From Holothuria scabra (lineage: Eukaryota; Echinodermata; Holothuroidea; Aspidochirotida; Holothuriidae): a stretch of 64,000 bases of DNA. This document shows positions 1-12,102 of the stretch, piece after piece. The position numbers were made by a program, and so were the translations under genes. The stretch lies in NCBI GenBank assembly GCA_037179385.1, contig CM074185.1, positions 11,336,922 through 11,400,921 of the forward strand, given 5' to 3'. The notes beneath the pieces were generated by a model, which was not told the origin of the DNA, searched no databases, and was given only the letters and a program-made list of their open reading frames with translations. The first letter of the stretch is position 1; the number at the start of each line of letters is the position of its first letter.

Positions 1-925
1 CGCTGGCTGGGAATTAACACAAATATTGATCAATTCCAATCCTTGATTTCCCCACATGTCCTGCCGAAAATGGACTGGACGAGCGAGCATCTAATCAGTG
101 CTGCAGCTCTAAGCAAAAGAGTACTGCCTTGATTGGCCTAGAACACACGTAACGATGGTATAAATTGTACACAAATATTTGAGGTCTACACGTTATCAAT
201 TTTGGGTTATTAAACAGCAATGCCATTGTTCCAAAATACAACACGACCTGTGTACAAAACTAAAACGAAGGTTCTTTTGTATTGTAGGCCTAGCCTAGGC
301 TAGTTTTTTCCAACTTATGCAATTGCAGGTTGTTTACAAATTACAAAAAATAAAATATCGACAACGTTTATTAAGACGAATTTCCGGTTTTGCCGTAGCC
401 AGATTTAGCCTATTATCGCACAATTTCTGCTTGTGGTTTATAGAAGCAAAATACCGGTAACGTTCAGTAAGATAATTTCTGATTTTGCCGTTGCCAGTTT
501 TAGCCTATGATCGCACAAGCAGTAGCCTAGTAAGATTAAAATTTACAGGTGTTCCATGATACATAGTAACTTTTATATTTTTGTGAATTCCGGGGGGTAT
601 TTCCCCATCAGTTTAGAAGCCAATAGAAACTTACAACTAAATGAGTAGCCCCGACCTACACCTGATATCCGGGATGGACGAGATAACCTAACTTAATGTC
701 TAAATACATGAAGTTCTGCCCCGGTTCAACAGCTCCATATTTCGACACCTCCATATCCCGACAACCCTATGGTCCTTCACCCCTCCAGGCCTTCTGTATT
801 CTGACACCCCTTCATTACAACAAAATAGAATCCATTCTGTTTCAACACCCCTTGTTCCGACAACGCGATCGATTGATACTTTCTTTTTAAAATGTACTTA
901 GAAACGGGCACGTTATAACAAATAG

Positions 926-1279
926 ACAACCCAAACCGGCCGGACAAAAACACAAACTCTAACCATTAACCATCTAGATAGACACAAAACAGATAACCAA
1001 AAGGTCTGTAACAAACGAAAACGACGCTCCAACCCCGCCCCAACTCATTCACAACCACCTTCAACATCAACCCCACACCAACCCCCAAGACAACCAAAAG
1101 CAAAATCATCAAACCAGACCCCTTGTTCACCCCCCTGCCCAAAAGGCCACATCACGCCCGAAGGCAGCAACACGCCTAAAGGCAACAGCACTGAAAAAGC
1201 ACAGGGCAAATATACAGTACAGGTACTCCTTGCCCAAGGGTGCCCCGGTGGCCAGTCGATTGATACTGTAAATACATAG
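926..1279 (+). other. 117-codon open frame without ATG, A/C-rich strand
   Basis: A frame runs open from just after a TAG at 923-925 to a TAG at 1277-1279. Its translation is rich in Pro, Ser, Thr, Gln and Lys, with a basic NKRKRR cluster, and it has no ATG near its start. The + strand is strongly biased to A and C over about 400 bases, which alone lowers stop frequency. It could be a decayed transposon ORF or a composition artefact. I do not recognise it. Confidence 0.2.
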
Positions 1280-3857
1280 GGGTGTCGGATTGCTGGAGTG
1301 TTGTAAACTAGGGCAGTCACATCAGTTAACACGGGTAGGCAACTGCTTAAAATTTTAATCTTACCCGTTAGCGTCGTGTGGAAAAGGATGTCTAGTCCAA
1401 AGAAAATAGTAGTAATATTCCATTAAATTCCATGCAAATTGAGTACATGTTTCAGAAGTACGAACTGGAGAGGAAAGCATCAATGTACACCGCTTACTGA
1501 GTCCACCAATCACTGTCAAAACTTTCGCCCCCCCCACCCCTCCAATCTTGTCTGCTATAGTGGGACTGGAGCAACGTTTATTTTTCCGCAAGAAAGTCTT
1601 ATCTACACCCTTCCCCAGCTTGATGCAGGGAGACACACTGACACCCGCCCTAATTGCTCACACGGCCCTCGAGCATTCTTTATGAAAACAACTACCCGTA
1701 GGCTTTGCTAACACGTTGACACAGCGTGTTTCTAAGGAAGCGAATTAACTTCAAACTCAGCTAGTCCCAGTTTGTGCTATTAAAGGGAAGAGAGACAGAC
1801 CATTGAAACTCGCACCTGTAACGTTTAGAGTTGTACCTATCTAGCCCACGTTGTACTGTACAGTGATGTTTGCATGTTTCAACATGTTGTGGGTCGAACA
1901 CTCACAGGCCTGTGCACTGCGTACAGCTCAAGAAAAGTAGAGCATTCCCTTAACCTTTATCCCTCCAATGACCGTGGTCCCCAGTGTCATGTGCTAATCG
2001 TGATGCTCCTACAGCAATCAAAATTGCGGATTTGGGGGTGTGGTAGGACGATACAGTAGATCTTGATCATACTATAGTTTGCACTTACAGTATGCAATAC
2101 TGCTTGCAGGGATATTTTAGCGATGTCGCTCACACTTAATTGAAATGCACAATTGTACTTCATCCTATGACACTTATAAACCAATCAGTGAGCAGGATTC
2201 ATCGTGGCTGGGGGTATTGGCAATGCAGCTGTATCTTGCAAATATATTGAACGTTGTGCCATGCACAGTAAAACTTGCTATGTAAGGTACGTTTTCGGTT
2301 GTGATGGAATGTTGCATTCAAAACTTTTTCTAAACACTTTACAGTTTACGATTAACAGCTATCCATACAAGACACAAAGACCTAAATATCATGGTTGGAA
2401 AGATTAATGTGTCATCTCCTGCAAAATATTTGTTTTGCGTACGATGTAGTCTCTGTACTGCTCTTATCCCGATTTTAAAATCATGGCAAAATAGTTTCAG
2501 TTTAAATTTGTCAAGACCGTAACACAGGCGAAGTGCAATTGACTCCTTTTTCTGCAATCCGTTAAGTCGGACATTTTGTGGTTGATCAACATGCGTGATT
2601 GTGCGTGTGCTGGTGGGGGAGGGCGGGGGGGTTCACTGTGATGCCCTCCGAGTTCCGACCGTGTACCGTATCGAATGCAGCCTCTAACCAAGGGTTCGCG
2701 CCAGGATTTCCCCAACGGGGGGGGGGCAGCACTTCAAGGCTTCAACCCGCAGGAAATTTTTGGCTTCCCATATATTTGAAGTTTTATACTTTATATACTT
2801 ACAAGACGTATGGGAGCGTTTCAGATTGGGAGGGGGCAGAATTTTCTTTTTCGTCCGAAAAATGTAATTCTGCCCGAAAGACTATCAAAATGCAGAGCAC
2901 AGAAGGTTTTGAGAAATGTCGCCCGGGGAATGAAGTTTATCAGACCCAGCATCTCTTTTCAATTTATTGTGGGCATGTAGTTGAAGACTCCCCAACATTA
3001 AAATAGTGTTACAAAAGAAAAACAAATAGTCCATAAAAGGGGAAAAAAATCCATGATCGTCAATCCACCTCTGCTCTAACCCCTTCTTGACTATGCATTG
3101 GGTGGCATGGGCGTCGATTAGGTGGGAAGGGGGACATGTCATTCCACTCTTTTTAAAACCATTACTATTTTCAAAGCTACCATAAATTTTAGCTCCGAAA
3201 GAGCCCTAGAACGTTGGAAACATTAATTGAGAACACTTCGGTCTCCTATAACATTTCAGTCCCCCTCCAAAGGCACACACTTTCAAAATCAAATCCACAC
3301 CTATTAGGAAATTTTGTGAGTAGACAACCGTAGCTAAGCCACTGTGCTTGGAACAAAACCTGTTGTTCGTCCTCATTCCTATAAAGCGCCCATTGTGTGT
3401 CTGCCTTTCAATCCTTACCCCAGTGTCCCGAGCGGTTTTAAACATAGACGGCTACACCGGCAAAAGCTTTATCATTTTCAAAATATGACATCACAAGCTG
3501 ACACTCTCGGTGCAATTTTCGCCCTATGCATTTTTTTTTAATTTTTCCAAATTCTGTAATCCATATTAGGGTGGACATTTGTGGGCCGCGTCTACACTAA
3601 AAGCGGCCTGAACAAGATGCATGAAGTGCGTGGGGGTAATTTTAACAATGAACACACACAAAAACTGAGTAAGATGTTCAGGGCCCGTGAAACCGGGCCT
3701 GGGGGGGACTTTAGCCCCCACCTTCCATTTTTTCTGCCATAGGCATTTTGGGTCACCTTCCATTGTTATTACACTGTTGGAGATGTTGGCCAGCTTTGGT
3801 GCTTCCCACTTCACTCGTTCCACGGCCCCTGATGTTACGACCAGGTGTTCCGGTGTT

Positions 3858-3916
3858 GGGGCGATGGGCACTGCTTTACAAGAATTTCCTAACTGGCTGA
3901 CGATAGCCCTAATTCC
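3858..3916 (+). repeat. Fragment of the hAT-type MITE seen at 50834
   Basis: About 55 bases match the left half of the intact 154-bp element at 50834-50987. Both have a GGGG start, then GCACTG, a TTTAACAAG-like stretch, TTTCCTAA, TGGCT and CCTAATTCC in the same order. The right terminal repeat is missing, so this is a truncated copy. Confidence 0.5.
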
Positions 3917-5789
3917 ACCCGAGGTTAATGAAACTTGAAAAAAGTCACTCTCCAGTCAAGGGGAATCGCGGAGAGCGGCTTGTCCGGCCCGTGGTCACAG
4001 TTCATACATGCCACACAAAAATTGAAGTTCTATTGGGACAAGGGGCAAAAGCTACGGTACCGATTGAGGAAAAAGCTTGAAAACGTAGGACTTGTTCTAG
4101 TCAGGTCACAAGGCGCCGAAGTGGTGGGAAGATTCTAGACTTTGCTGCACAATGCGACAACGGGTCTGAGAGCGGTAAACATGAAAGGTACGCAGCGTGT
4201 GTGAAAGAATAGTCAGTGACCAGCTGTGTGAAGTGTACGTATGATTGACAGACAAATTCTAGGGCATTTCTGAACCCTGGGAGATCAGTCCTGCTTTCAC
4301 GTTTTGCTGAAAACAGATGACAACATTTTCACCACAGACGCACTTCATATTTTGTGTTTGCAATAAATCAGACTCAGAGCAAGTTTGTGGCAGTACCTGC
4401 AACTCTCCTGACCAGTGCATGGCGCTGCTTGCCATGAGCACGGCTGGAAAAAACCGGCAATACGGGAAGCTCATTGCCGGGAAATCCAACCCACTCGCGG
4501 GAAATTTGCTCAAAGGACTTTTAAAATGGGTGTCGGGCTGATCATCGTATTGTCAGAATAAGTCAATAAAAGCTCCTTGTTAGCTTTCATTCTAAAAATT
4601 TCAACACATTCTGCACTCCCCAACTTGAACTACCAGAGAATATTTAACAGTTTTTCGTTCCTACAAGCAAATTCAATTGGGATATCCCGGGGATAAACTA
4701 CAACTTCCAAGCACTACGAAGAGAAACAGCGTGATGCTGTCATGAGTGGGTCAATTAGTACCGTACACTGTGTATATTCTGCATGTTTTGTGCACAGCCT
4801 GTGCTGATAAAACAACCAATCAGAATGCGCGACATTTTCTTCGGCCGAGCTGGCTGACGAATCTACCCTGAGTTATAACAGATGAATGAATGCACGTGGT
4901 TGAACGTTCGCTGTGTGTAGTACATCTGAAGTGATAATGCATGTAGCCACAGTATGAAGGAATCTCCCTGTTCTTAAAAATAAGAGGCGTGTTATTCCCC
5001 TTTGTTTCAACAAATTGGTGCTCAAAAATCAGTAGTCGGGCCACATGTGTAATTGTTTTTTGATGGTGCAGGTGAATATCATGAGCATTTAATAGAGCGG
5101 GTAGTCTTTAGCGGAAATAGCGGAGAAGTTTGGTTCAAGAATATGCCAAGAATATAGACCTAGCCTTTATGCGTATCGTAGGCCAAAATGATTTTTTGAA
5201 TGATTATGTTTTGCCCCTTTGTGAAGCCTGAGTAACGGACACATTTTACACAATACAGTGACAAAGTTCGTCTCATCCTCATTGCATAGCTGTATTAAAC
5301 AAACATATTGCCATTCTGTCAGGCTATTAGGGGCGACCAATGAGAGAGCTACATTTGGGCTATTTGCTTTCATTTGTGCAGCACAGTAAAGAACGTGATA
5401 GCGACGTAGTACTGTAGTAGCAGCGGTGACTTGCTGCTGTTTGTGAAGGAGTGTTTTATGTATGCACACAACAGTAGTAGTTGCTGAGCTGAACACGACG
5501 GCGCTCAATGGACAAGTTGCATGGCTAGAAAGTTAATTAGTTTGTTTGACAGAAGAGAAGAGTAGGACAAACTTTGAAGGAAGGAGAGATTCGGTACTGG
5601 AATTCATCTTTATTTCGTTCGAAATCTACATAATTTGAAAGCTTTACATTAGCAGTTAATGCACAAACAAGTTTCATTCCCAGTGCTTGAATTCATGATT
5701 AGGTCGGACTCAACAAAATCGTGTCCAAAGCTATCAAAAAACCCGATGGGCTACATAATTTTCCCGCTACAGCGTTCATTCACCAGGGG

Positions 5790-5885
5790 CTTTCAGGGCC
5801 GTTTCCTGCAATCTGAGAGGCTTCATTTTTCAAAAATTTTTCTGTACGCTTCGCGCGATCCCATGGTCGCGCTCCGCTTAGATAG
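5790..5885 (+). repeat. Dispersed repeat fragment (GCGCTCCGCTTAGATAGT type)
   Basis: The segment shares the order GGC-TTCA, TTTTTCAAAAATTTT, then a CGC-rich stretch ending GCGCTCCGCTT-GATAGT with sequences at 33460-33535 and 33678-33757. It matches in reverse inside the hAT-like element at 25334-26102. It is probably an internal piece of that transposon family. Confidence 0.45.
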
Positions 5886-7699
5886 TAAGTAATTACAATT
5901 ACACGGGAAATAATTCTTTCATTGCCGGGAAATTTCGTTTTTTTTCCAGCCGTGGCCATGAGATCGTCCAAGTACCACAATGTAGGTTTGGCCCTAGGCT
6001 TTCAGAATTGTGTGTCCACCTTGTTGACCAGATTAACGTTAGAACTGGATTTAATCGGATTTAATTTGGATTGTATGTAACCTGCTTTTGTGTGGAATTT
6101 ATAAACCTCATCTGTGGTAAGACACTTTCATGTAAAGTTTGAAATCTTCAGCTTTAGTTTATTGGTTTCCAAGGAAGAAAGCAGCCTGTTCTTGCTTGAT
6201 TAGCAGTAAGTGTTGTTAAAGACTCCAGCTGAAAATGGGCTCTTGTCTCCAGCGCATGTAACGGGTAGATAAAAAACGACACCTACCCCCTCCCAAGGTG
6301 GTCCCAGCTATTTTCTCAGTTTCTGATGCTGGAAGATGTTTGCTGCTCCACCTTTGAAACTAGCAAACCTGCTTGTAAGTTATAGCTAGGGACGATATTC
6401 GGGCCGAGCACCAAGAGCACTCAGATACTAGTCTAACGTTTACAAACCTTCGAAAAATTGCAAAATTGGCATGCATCGCGACTGTTTTATGTTCGGTAGT
6501 GCCAGGGCCGTAGCTTGTGTGGAGGGTGGGAGGAAGCCGCCCCTTAAATACTCAAATCATGTACATGGCTAAAAAAGTAAAGCGTGTGAAATGTCGGAAG
6601 ATATGTGGATGTCAGCAGGTAAGGTTGATAAATAGGGTTATTGAATATACAGTATAGGGCGGTGGTCGCCTAGTAGGCCTATATAGCCTGTGGCGAATTT
6701 TTTATACTTAATGTATGGAACATTTTAATAATTTTCATCCTTCAATTTGCAAAGAAAACATTTGAAAAAATGCTGTGAAAGTGCTGAAAATGATCGCGGG
6801 AAGTCATATTAAAATTCCTGGGAAAGGCGACAGCAAGTGATGGAAATAGAGGCTACAGTACGAATTGACCTTAAAAAGTTTCAAATAAAAAATCACGAAG
6901 GGGTAATTTACATATTGACGGTGCTCATCAAGGGATTGATAAAAAAATTAACAGCGTAGGCCTACCCTTTGTCGAGGAAGCAATGGGCAGAAGAAGCAGG
7001 GTGAAACAGACAGGGAAAATCATCCTGAACATCGCAGATGGCTATTTATAAACTAAATACGGCCAAATATAACAGAAACTTTCCAATCCGAACTTGAGAG
7101 AATTGGCTCCAGTTCCCAAACCCAAGGATGCGGAAAAGTTACATTCATTGTATGAAAAATAGCAGTAGCAAACTCAAATTGCAGATTTTGTTAACGCATT
7201 CAGCTGCAGGGTGGGTCTATATCACTGTTCCCAAGGTTTGCTGTTCCCGAATTTTCGGAACTTATGCACTTCTGGGAACATCGAACCATGGGAATAACGA
7301 ACCTGGCAATCATATTCAAATCACCGAAATATACGAAAACGGGGAACATTGGGCACATTGAACCCCAAGAACATCGGGCAGACCCAGCCGGGTTATATAT
7401 GTCGCTTAATATGCGTATTTATAATCACGTACATAACACTATGATAACAGAAATGTTGACAAGCTTTCTTATGATCGTGCATGCACAGTACCATTCACAT
7501 TGCTTGCATATCGGCAAATTTACGGAACTTTAAATTGTTTCTTCGTGACTAAGTAAAAATGTGTTAATAACTCAGGAGCGAGTACATTCGGACATCGGGA
7601 CTCGAAGAGAATTAAAATTTATGTCAATACTGTACTGGTAGGCTTTTGTATGAACTGTTAACAATCTTAAACATATTGAACCTGCATTAGAATTTTTAA

Positions 7700-7995
7700 A
7701 GGGCCAAACCTCTCACCCCAAACTGCAATTATGAACCCGGGTACCGAAATTCTCAATTGGCTCAGCTCTTTGATTGACAGCTAATTCAAACAATGCAGAG
7801 TACCAAAGCTTATATTACACAGCATGAATGGTACGGAGAGTGTTTTGATTATATAAATTGAGTTTTTCTATACTCACCTAGAAGCAATAAAATGAGATTG
7901 TATCTGGATGAGGATGAATTTCAGACCATTGTGGGAGGGGCTTAAGTAAGAAGGTTAGGAGAATTGGTACTGTTTGGGGTGAGGGAACTGGTCCT
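7700..7995 (+). mobile_element. TTAA-flanked MITE, subfamily A
   Basis: The element is 296 bp and flanked on both sides by TTAA. Its terminal inverted repeats are AGGGCCAAACCTCTCACCCC on the left, with the reverse complement of GGGGTGAGGGAACTGGTCCT on the right. The interior carries the family marks CCAATTGGCTCAGCTCTTTG and GATTGTATCTGGATGAGGATG. TTAA target duplication is typical of the piggyBac superfamily, but the terminal bases are not the usual CCY, so the superfamily is unproven. No coding capacity is visible. Confidence 0.85.
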
Positions 7996-8551
7996 TTAAA
8001 CCTTTACCTAAGAACGCTAGTTTGAAAGTTTTAACTTTAATTCATTCCAGGTCACATTCACGCTGTACGGTAGTCTACCACTTTTTTCCGATATAGGCTA
8101 CTGCTATTATTTAGTGACGGCCATTTCCGTGGTACAGGTATGAAAGGGGGAAAAAACGATTATTGACTTTTCACACAAGACAACTTAGGCAAGGTTTGCT
8201 ATCACAGAAGCAACTTGCGGACACAAAGGGACTTCCCTCCTCAAACACAAAGCCACATCGGTATACCGGGCAGCAGATAATCCCCATTGAAGGAGCGCGG
8301 TATTCAAACTGTTATTTTGTACTCTGAAGCCAATACACAGTGACGCGACCGGAGCGAACATGCACATTCATTCCTGGCGTATCTGTAGCTGATACTTAGA
8401 AGGTTGCAGCCCTCATCGAAAAGGGTGAAGCAGGGAAGGTAATTTGTTTCATTTACTTTTGTCGGGCAGTGTAGGCTAACTCGTCTTGATGTCTAACGAC
8501 GTAACTCGTTAGCCTGCCTAACTTTGCCACGTATGTTATGGTTTAGCTTAA

Positions 8552-8855
8552 AGGCCCAGTTCTCTCACCCCAAACAGCACCAATTCTCCTAACCTTCTTA
8601 CTGAAGCCTCTCCCACAATTGTCTGAAATTCATCCTCATCCAGACACAATCTCAATTAATTGCTTCAGTGTGAGTATAAAAAAGCTCAATGTGCATAATC
8701 AAAACACTCTCAATACAGTTCATGCTGCGTAATATAGGCCCTAAGCTTTCGCACTCTGCATTGTTTGAATTAGATGTCAATCAAAGAGCTGAGCCAATTG
8801 AGAATTTGGGTACCCGGGTTCCTAAATTGTAGTTTGGGGTGAGAGGTTTGTCCCT
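8552..8855 (-). mobile_element. TTAA-flanked MITE, subfamily A
   Basis: A 304-bp copy of the family, in the opposite orientation to the one at 7700. TTAA stands at both borders (8548-8551 and 8856-8859). Both terminal inverted repeats and the internal CAATTGG and GATGAGGATG marks are recognisable. Confidence 0.85.
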
Positions 8856-8859
8856 TTAA

Positions 8860-10461
8860 CATTAGGCTACATTTAGTGTTGTTAATGTAATTAACGGTTA
8901 GGCCCTAACGTTAGGGGCCGAGGTATAACTTAGGCCTAACGTTAGAGCACGATCAGTTTCCCACAAAATGACCCAAAAAATGACATATGTTGGCAAAAAA
9001 TACTTACGTGAATTTCTGTATACTTTCTGTTTCAGCAGCTTGGGCTAAATCAGTAACTGCTAGCCTAGGTACTGTATATATAGGTATACATACTGTACGG
9101 TGGCATAAAAAACAAGGGTCTAACGGCAACGGAATTAACTAACGGACCGGACTTAGTCAGTATACTGAAATGGCTCACATTGTAGTAAGGGTTACCCTGT
9201 CATTAAACGACGTAACGGAGTTTTGTAACTCCCGAGGGCTGTACCCACCATAGAGTAGGATAATAGAGACTAGAGGGCGGACTCCCCAAAACAGCTGTGA
9301 TCGTATGGACATTCTATCTGGGCAACAGACGGATCGCCTACATAGAGATTCATACAAATCACATGCACATTAACGTCCAAAAATTTGATTTCTAAAATCA
9401 TCTACTTCTATCAGAAAAAGAGGAGGATGTAGTATCTCTCATAAATTGTAAGTTTCTTGTGATGGTTTCGTATTTTATTCTTGTTTGAGTTGAAAAAGAC
9501 GCATTTTTCTTCACCTAGTGCGAACACGTTCCTGTAACACAGTTAGTATGCAATAGGCCTATATACGTAGTATACAGTATATATTACGCCTAACGTTACT
9601 GGATAGTTTCTGAATCTAAATATTCCACTCTCCTTCAGTAAACTTTGTGCATGGAGCCTTTTCACGATGCAATGAGATGTTATATGAACAAGAGGTCATT
9701 TTACACTGGTGGGGCTAGGAATTTAGGTCAGATGGGGCAAAAATGGCCTAGGCTACAGGGTTTTTATTATTTAGCAGCAGGCTGTAAAACCGTAGGGCCT
9801 TAGTTAAAAAGAGCTGGCATGCAATTTTGGTCTGCTAGGGTGAGGTTTTCAGTAATTTTAACAATACTTTGCCACTTTCTTTATAACTTTTAACAGGGGG
9901 TAGGGTTTCTAGAGTCCCCAAGTATGTTTGAGACAAATTTTTGCAGCCAAATTTGTAACTGACTAAGGTCCGATGCGGAGCCTCAAATTTATGTAGGCCT
10001 ACGTGTAACGTTAGGCTATATGCCTACTGGGGGGCTAATCAAGCTTGATTCTGTTGCACTGGAAAGGTACATTATTTGGGGAAATGGTGAAATATGTTAG
10101 TGCTTAATTCCATGATGCAGTTTAACTTACTTTTACCAACACTTAAAAGAAGAAGAAGAAAAAAAAAACATTGAATACCTGATGCCAGTCTTGAGTTGTA
10201 GGCTACCATATGTACTATATGCTACGGGTTGCATTTGGTTTTAATTACATCATGGTAAATGATAACAATCTTCACCCCAAACAGAAACTGATGGTTTCAT
10301 TTTTTTCTTGCACTTGCAGGGAGAAACCCAAGGGATGTCAGATTCATAGTGCTGCTGGCCCTGCATGAACTGTTTCCTGTACTTTACGCTGGATGTGGTC
10401 ATGTCTGAATTAGGCATCTGCCACACAAGCAGATAATGAAGTGAACAAATTAGACATTTAA
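8860..10461. other. No gene seen
   Basis: This is AT-rich sequence with several TAGGCCTA motifs and no frame that resembles a protein. A short (AAG)n run near 10147 is followed by an A tract. No other structure was noted. Confidence 0.5.
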
Positions 10462-10609
10462 AGCTTGATTCTCTCACCCCAAACTATAATTTTTGTAGTT
10501 AGTCCACATCCACAGAAATTCCCAATTGGCTCTTCTCTTTGACTGAAAGCAAGTTCAAAAAGTGCAGAGTACAGAACTCATACACACTGGGATCAAGTAT
10601 GATCACCCT

Positions 10610-11366
10610 AGCCCTTGAACAGGACCCAGCATTACGTTCCTATGCTATACACTTCATTTCTGGGCCCTTGCCCGGTATACACAAAAACACAGCTCACTTG
10701 CCTACTCACGCGTGAGTAGGCATCCCTCACGTCCCCAAAAAGATACCTTTTCTCACCAAACTTTCCACAGATGATCTTTGTCATCACATTCACCTTCCAC
10801 ACAAGTCTGTAACGAAGAAAGACCTTTAAGAGGGAAATTTTGGCTGGATAATTCTGCGAGTAACGTTAAACCTGTGCAGATTATTTTTTCAGTTGAAGAA
10901 GTCAGTGTTTGTCATGTGATCTCATTTAAAACGGAGAAACCTACGCATTGACTGTACAATTTCGTAATGTACAGAGAGCTTACTATATGAAGTACAAGTA
11001 TTGACTAGCCGCGCTTACTAATTGGTCTTCGACAGCTTGTCTAGCGGAAGTCCTTCCCATCATGCAACACAGTAGCACTGTAGCAGACGATCAAGATGTC
11101 GATGTTACTGCGAAGGATGGCACCACATTTTTCCTGCCTTTTGCTATGAATTTACTGGTATTAAACATTCCAGAAGGTATAAGTGGTATTTAAGAATGCT
11201 CAAAATCATTATATTAACTCAAATCTGTTCTATGAACCATTCCATCGTAATTAGAGCTCGGTTTGTTGTTTTGGCTTAAAACATTGTTACGTTTGTACAT
11301 GTAGGCCAGTGACCGTAGTAAGGAGTGACTACAAGGAGCGGATTATACGGTCACGTTCAGTGACTA
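10610..11366. mobile_element. Nested insertion with 9-bp target duplication
   Basis: The 757 bp between two copies of GATCACCCT (10601-10609 and 11367-11375) sit inside the MITE at 10462. No strong terminal inverted repeats are visible. The start, AGCCCTTGAACAGGA, recurs in similar form at 36655, next to the AGGCCT repeat. A 9-bp duplication would fit a Mutator-like, LTR-less or retroposed insertion. The class is undetermined. Confidence 0.5.
11021..11176 (+). other. Weak candidate promoter and first coding exon
   Basis: Within the nested insertion an inverted CCAAT box (ATTGG, 11021) and an ETS-type CGGAAGT (11045) precede an ATG at 11062. The frame from that ATG runs 38 codons to a GAAG/GTATAAGT donor-like site at 11176. 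The peptide begins MQHSSTVADDQDVDV and is not recognised. No partner exon was found, so this may be chance or a captured promoter. Confidence 0.15.
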
Positions 11367-11916
11367 GATCACCCTGAAGTAACAGACTGAGATTGTGTCT
11401 GGATGAGGATAAATTTTAGGCAGAGGAGGGATCGAGGGGCTTAATGAAGAAGGTTAAGAGAAATGGAACTGCTTGGTTGTCATCTTTTAAGTCCAGGTTC
11501 ATTTAACCTAAAAAGTGTCAACTGACTTTTAATTATCATCATGTATACCTTGAAAAGTTTGAAAGAAAATGTTAATTCAGGATCTCCATACCTTGCAATT
11601 ACTGGAGTTTAGACAGTTGAGGGAGACATTCAACAAGCCAAAGCAAAATTATGGGAAGCAATAATGTCAGCTGCTGGTAAAAGACTGCATTCTTTATTAT
11701 ACTTGACAACAGTTTTAAAGACTTCCAAGTGCCCAGAGAAATTAGAGAAGTACTGTAACATGTGACTCTGATTGGAATAAAATGGTTGGTAGAACAGAAC
11801 CTATTTAACATTGTTTGAAGAAGAAGTACATCAGACAAATGTATACATGTAGGCCTATTCATGTTTTGCTTTTTACTCTTCATGCATGCCAGTAAACTAG
11901 TGCTTCTAGTTTCTGC

Positions 11917-12102
11917 CAGCTTTGTAACAAATCACGACTCATGTCACTTCCGCTCAAAATGATAGTGACTCGATAGAATTCAGGAGTTATTTCCGCATTG
12001 GAATAGTACAGTGACTCGAGTCAATGACTCAAGTAGAGCCACTTAAAAGTTTGAAAACTGGTGACTTGAGTCACTAGATTTAGTGACTCGATTACAACAC
12101 TG
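11917..12102 (-). mobile_element. hAT-type MITE with perfect 8-bp target duplication
   Basis: The 186-bp element is flanked by GTTTCTGC on both sides (11909-11916 and 12103-12110). Its termini are CAG-CTTTGTAACAA and TTACAACACTG. The inside is packed with TGACTCGA/TCGAGTCA motifs in both orientations. It is an inverted relative of the copy at 31889-32073. An 8-bp duplication and CAG termini are hallmarks of hAT transposons. Confidence 0.88.

Larger units (their letters stand above)
1..7699. other. Gene-poor region, no recognised gene
   Basis: No open frame here looks like a known protein or has convincing splice context. All frames are short. The stretch holds G-rich and C-rich tracts typical of transposon ends (for example near 2610, 2720 and 3700) and a few repeat fragments listed separately. 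Elsewhere I see only AT-rich unique-looking sequence. Exons of an unknown gene cannot be excluded by eye. Confidence 0.5.
10462..11486 (+). mobile_element. TTAA-flanked MITE interrupted by a 757-bp insertion
   Basis: The left half (10462-10600) and right half (11376-11486) are the two ends of a subfamily-A MITE, with TTAA at 10458-10461 and 11487-11490. They are separated by foreign sequence flanked by a direct repeat, GATCACCCT. The copy is diverged at its left terminus, where AGCTTGATT replaces AGGGCCAAA. Confidence 0.75.
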
